Source: Candidatus Levyibacteriota bacterium (GTDB lineage Bacteria; Patescibacteria; Microgenomatia; Levybacterales; UBA12049). Taken from it: a DNA stretch of 7,233 nt. This document shows positions 6,007 through 7,233 of the stretch, in pieces; the stretch's first letter is position 1, and the number at the start of each line of letters is the position of its first letter. The notes below the pieces were generated by a model, which worked only from the letters and a program-made list of their open reading frames with translations, made no database searches and had not been told where the DNA came from. The translations under genes were made by a program, and so were the position numbers. The DNA is taken from assembly GCA_003173915.1 (NCBI GenBank), contig PPGL01000081.1, forward strand, positions 1-7,233, given 5' to 3'.

Positions 6007-6030
6007 GATTCCCATTTTCACGGGAATGAC
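6007..6030 (-). repeat. Palindromic REP-like element (GTCATTCCCG...GGGAATC type)
   Basis: The minus strand holds ATTCCCGT, then GAAA, then ATGGGAAT: an 8-bp stem (one G-U pair in RNA) closed by a GAAA tetraloop, flanked by GTC and C. This matches the widely scattered GTCATTCCCGCGAAAGCGGG family of short palindromes known from many bacterial genomes (comparable to dRS3-like elements in Neisseria) and, as I recall, common in CPR genomes. It fills most of the 36-nt gap between the aroC stop and the mutase start. No U-tract follows, so it is not an intrinsic terminator. The GGGA of the 3' arm lies about 11 nt before the mutase ATG and could be a weak ribosome site hidden in the stem. Confidence 0.75.
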
Positions 6031-6034
6031 AGTA

Positions 6035-7120
6035 TTATAGATTTTGCGCTTTGTGTCTAAGATAATGATCCATAATAACAAGAGCTGCCATTGCATCAAC
6101 AATCGGGACAGCACGTGGTAAGACACACGGGTCATGTCGTCCTGTTGCCTCAAGTGTTGTCTCTTCTTTTTCTCTTGTGAGTGTGTGTTGTTCTTTTCTA
6201 ATTGTTGAGACAGGTTTGATTGCAACACGAAAATAAATTGTTTGTCCGTTTGAAATCCCACCAAGTGTTCCACCTGCATGATTTGTTTTGGTTGTAACAA
6301 GTCCTAATTCGTCTTTCACAAACTCATCATTATGCTGACTTCCTCGAAGTGCTACTCCTTCAAATCCAGACCCAAATTCAAATCCTTTTGTTGCAGGAAT
6401 TGAAAGCATTGCTTTTGCTAAATCTGCAGGTAACTTATCAAAAACTGGCTCTCCAAGTCCTATTGGAACATGCTTTATAACTCCTCGAATTACTCCACCA
6501 ACAGAGTCTCCCTCGTCTCTAACTTGTTCAATAAGTTTAATCATTTGTTCAGCAAGCTTTGCATCAGGACATCTAACAATATTGCTTTCAATTTGATTCA
6601 TAGTGACACTATTAAAATCAATGTCAGTTTTAATATGTGCAACTTGTTCGGTGAAACTTAAGATCTCAACACCAAGTTTTTCTTTTAGATATTTTTTTGC
6701 AATTGCTCCAGCAGCAACACGCCCAAGTGTTTCTCTCGCAGATGCTCTCCCGCTTCCTCTATAATCTCTTAATCCATATTTTGTTTCGTAGGTAAAATCT
6801 GCATGTCCAGGACGATAGACTTTTTTTAACTGGTCGTAGTCTTCTGGACGCATGTCACTATTTACTGCCATAAGCATAATTGGAGTTCCAGTTGTTTTGC
6901 CTTCAAAAACTCCTGAGAAAATATGAATACTATCTTCTTCTTTTCGAGGAGTGGTGATACTACTTTGTCCAGGTTTTCTTCTATCTAATTCTTTTTGAAT
7001 TTCTTCTTCAGAAATTGCAAGACCTGGAGGACATCCATCAACCACAACACCGACTGCGCCTCCATGCGATTCGCCGAATGTTGTTATTTTAAAAAGTTGT
7101 CCGAATGAATTACCTGGCAT
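6035..7120 (-). CDS. aroC: Chorismate synthase
   Basis: Final shikimate-pathway enzyme: converts 5-enolpyruvylshikimate-3-phosphate to chorismate using reduced FMN, usually as a cytosolic tetramer. The 361-aa length is normal and all three family signatures are intact: [18 protein letters not shown] (16-33, with catalytic His19), [18 protein letters not shown] (124-141) and [13 protein letters not shown] (327-339). The second catalytic His106 is in YRPGHADF, and [13 protein letters not shown] with GSQHND are also present. The protein is likely active. The ATG at 7118-7120 is supported by the best Shine-Dalgarno site of the window. The gene overlaps the tail of the upstream gene by 11 nt, so it is translated as a downstream member of an operon that begins outside the window. 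Whether the enzyme is mono- or bifunctional (own flavin reductase) cannot be told from sequence. Confidence 0.97.
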   Translation of the reverse strand: MPGNSFGQLFKITTFGESHGGAVGVVVDGCPPGLAISEEEIQKELDRRKPGQSSITTPRKEEDSIHIFSGVFEGKTTGTPIMLMAVNSDMRPEDYDQLKKVYRPGHADFTYETKYGLRDYRGSGRASARETLGRVAAGAIAKKYLKEKLGVEILSFTEQVAHIKTDIDFNSVTMNQIESNIVRCPDAKLAEQMIKLIEQVRDEGDSVGGVIRGVIKHVPIGLGEPVFDKLPADLAKAMLSIPATKGFEFGSGFEGVALRGSQHNDEFVKDELGLVTTKTNHAGGTLGGISNGQTIYFRVAIKPVSTIRKEQHTLTREKEETTLEATGRHDPCVLPRAVPIVDAMAALVIMDHYLRHKAQNL

Positions 7121-7233
7121 AGTCTTCCTCCACTATAGCAAAAATTTGTTCTAGTTGTTTTCTTGTGAGCTGTCCAGGAGCAGATTCTTGAGAAGTTGTC
7201 TCTGGTGCAAATATCATCTCATTTCCCCACAAA
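7110..7233 (-). CDS. C-terminal tail of an unrecognised protein, 5' part outside the window
   Basis: An open frame enters from the right edge and encodes about 40 residues, [20 protein letters not shown] followed by [20 protein letters not shown], with a TAA stop inside aroC (11-nt overlap). No stop interrupts it before the window edge. The last 20 residues look like a helix, preceded by a polar linker. An in-frame ATG in NEM could start a 35-aa peptide, but a tail of a longer gene is likelier. The position upstream of aroC suggests another shikimate-pathway gene, but the tail does not match the ends of AroA or AroK that I can recall, so no function is assigned. Confidence 0.6.
   Translation of the reverse strand, partial: LWGNEMIFAPETTSQESAPGQLTRKQLEQIFAIVEEDYAR
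7124..7131 (-). promoter_or_regulatory. Strong Shine-Dalgarno site of aroC
   Basis: The minus strand reads GGAGGAAG, with the GGAGG core 6 nt before the aroC ATG. It lies within the final codons (VEED) of the upstream gene. It is the only near-perfect site in the window and fixes the aroC start. It also shows that the organism uses the canonical anti-Shine-Dalgarno interaction, although most of its neighbours here do not show such a site. Confidence 0.8.

Noticed and set aside
6008..6027. Intrinsic terminator or attenuator after aroC
   Set aside because: The hairpin is real but no run of U follows it, and the downstream genes of the same pathway need read-through.
5995..6300. Minus-strand frame through the 3' part of aroC ending in the palindrome (…MGIYKV, stop overlapping the mutase ATG)
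   Set aside because: It is an out-of-frame shadow of aroC. The final MGIYKV with an ATGA overlap is curious but only six codons long and lies within the repeat.

Overview
The window is an AT-rich stretch of bacterial chromosome with every gene on the minus strand, packed with almost no intergenic space. Read in the direction of transcription (right to left) it holds: the 3' end of an unrecognised gene, chorismate synthase (aroC), an AroQ-class chorismate mutase, a class I/II PLP aminotransferase, a TyrA-PheA fusion (prephenate/arogenate dehydrogenase plus prephenate dehydratase), tyrosyl-tRNA synthetase (tyrS), bifunctional PurH, a 35-residue membrane protein, and the 5' end of recG. No insertion sequence, phage gene, CRISPR array, tRNA or rRNA was seen, and no stretch longer than 41 bases lacks a gene.

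Organism: short lysine-rich proteins, AT-rich codons, extreme compaction, the form of the RecG N-terminus, and a palindromic GTCATTCCCG...GGGAATC-type repeat suggest a Candidate Phyla Radiation (Patescibacteria) member, perhaps Microgenomates. This is inference from recollected family resemblance, not a database result. TGA is used as a stop (an ATGA stop/start overlap between the aminotransferase and tyrA-pheA), which argues against the TGA=Gly code of Gracilibacteria and Absconditabacteria.

How the genes work together: aroC to tyrA-pheA encode a complete terminal branch of aromatic amino acid synthesis. AroC makes chorismate and the mutase makes prephenate. The fused dehydrogenase and dehydratase, with the aminotransferase, give Tyr and Phe. 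The dehydrogenase half looks like plant-type arogenate dehydrogenase, so the aminotransferase may act on prephenate before the dehydrogenase, although the ordinary order is not excluded. No ACT domain is present on the dehydratase, so the usual Phe feedback module is missing. The consumer gene tyrS follows, then purH, which completes IMP synthesis.

Regulation: translational coupling is likely across most junctions (overlaps of 11 and 4 nt, and 1-nt gaps). Only aroC has a strong Shine-Dalgarno site. Three internal -10-like boxes sit before tyrS, the 35-aa gene and recG. The last two are placed so that transcription would start at or next to the ATG, which implies leaderless mRNAs. The most noteworthy items are the ACT-less plant-like TyrA-PheA fusion with its altered dehydratase motifs, the GAAA-capped palindrome before the mutase, and the paired leaderless promoters.
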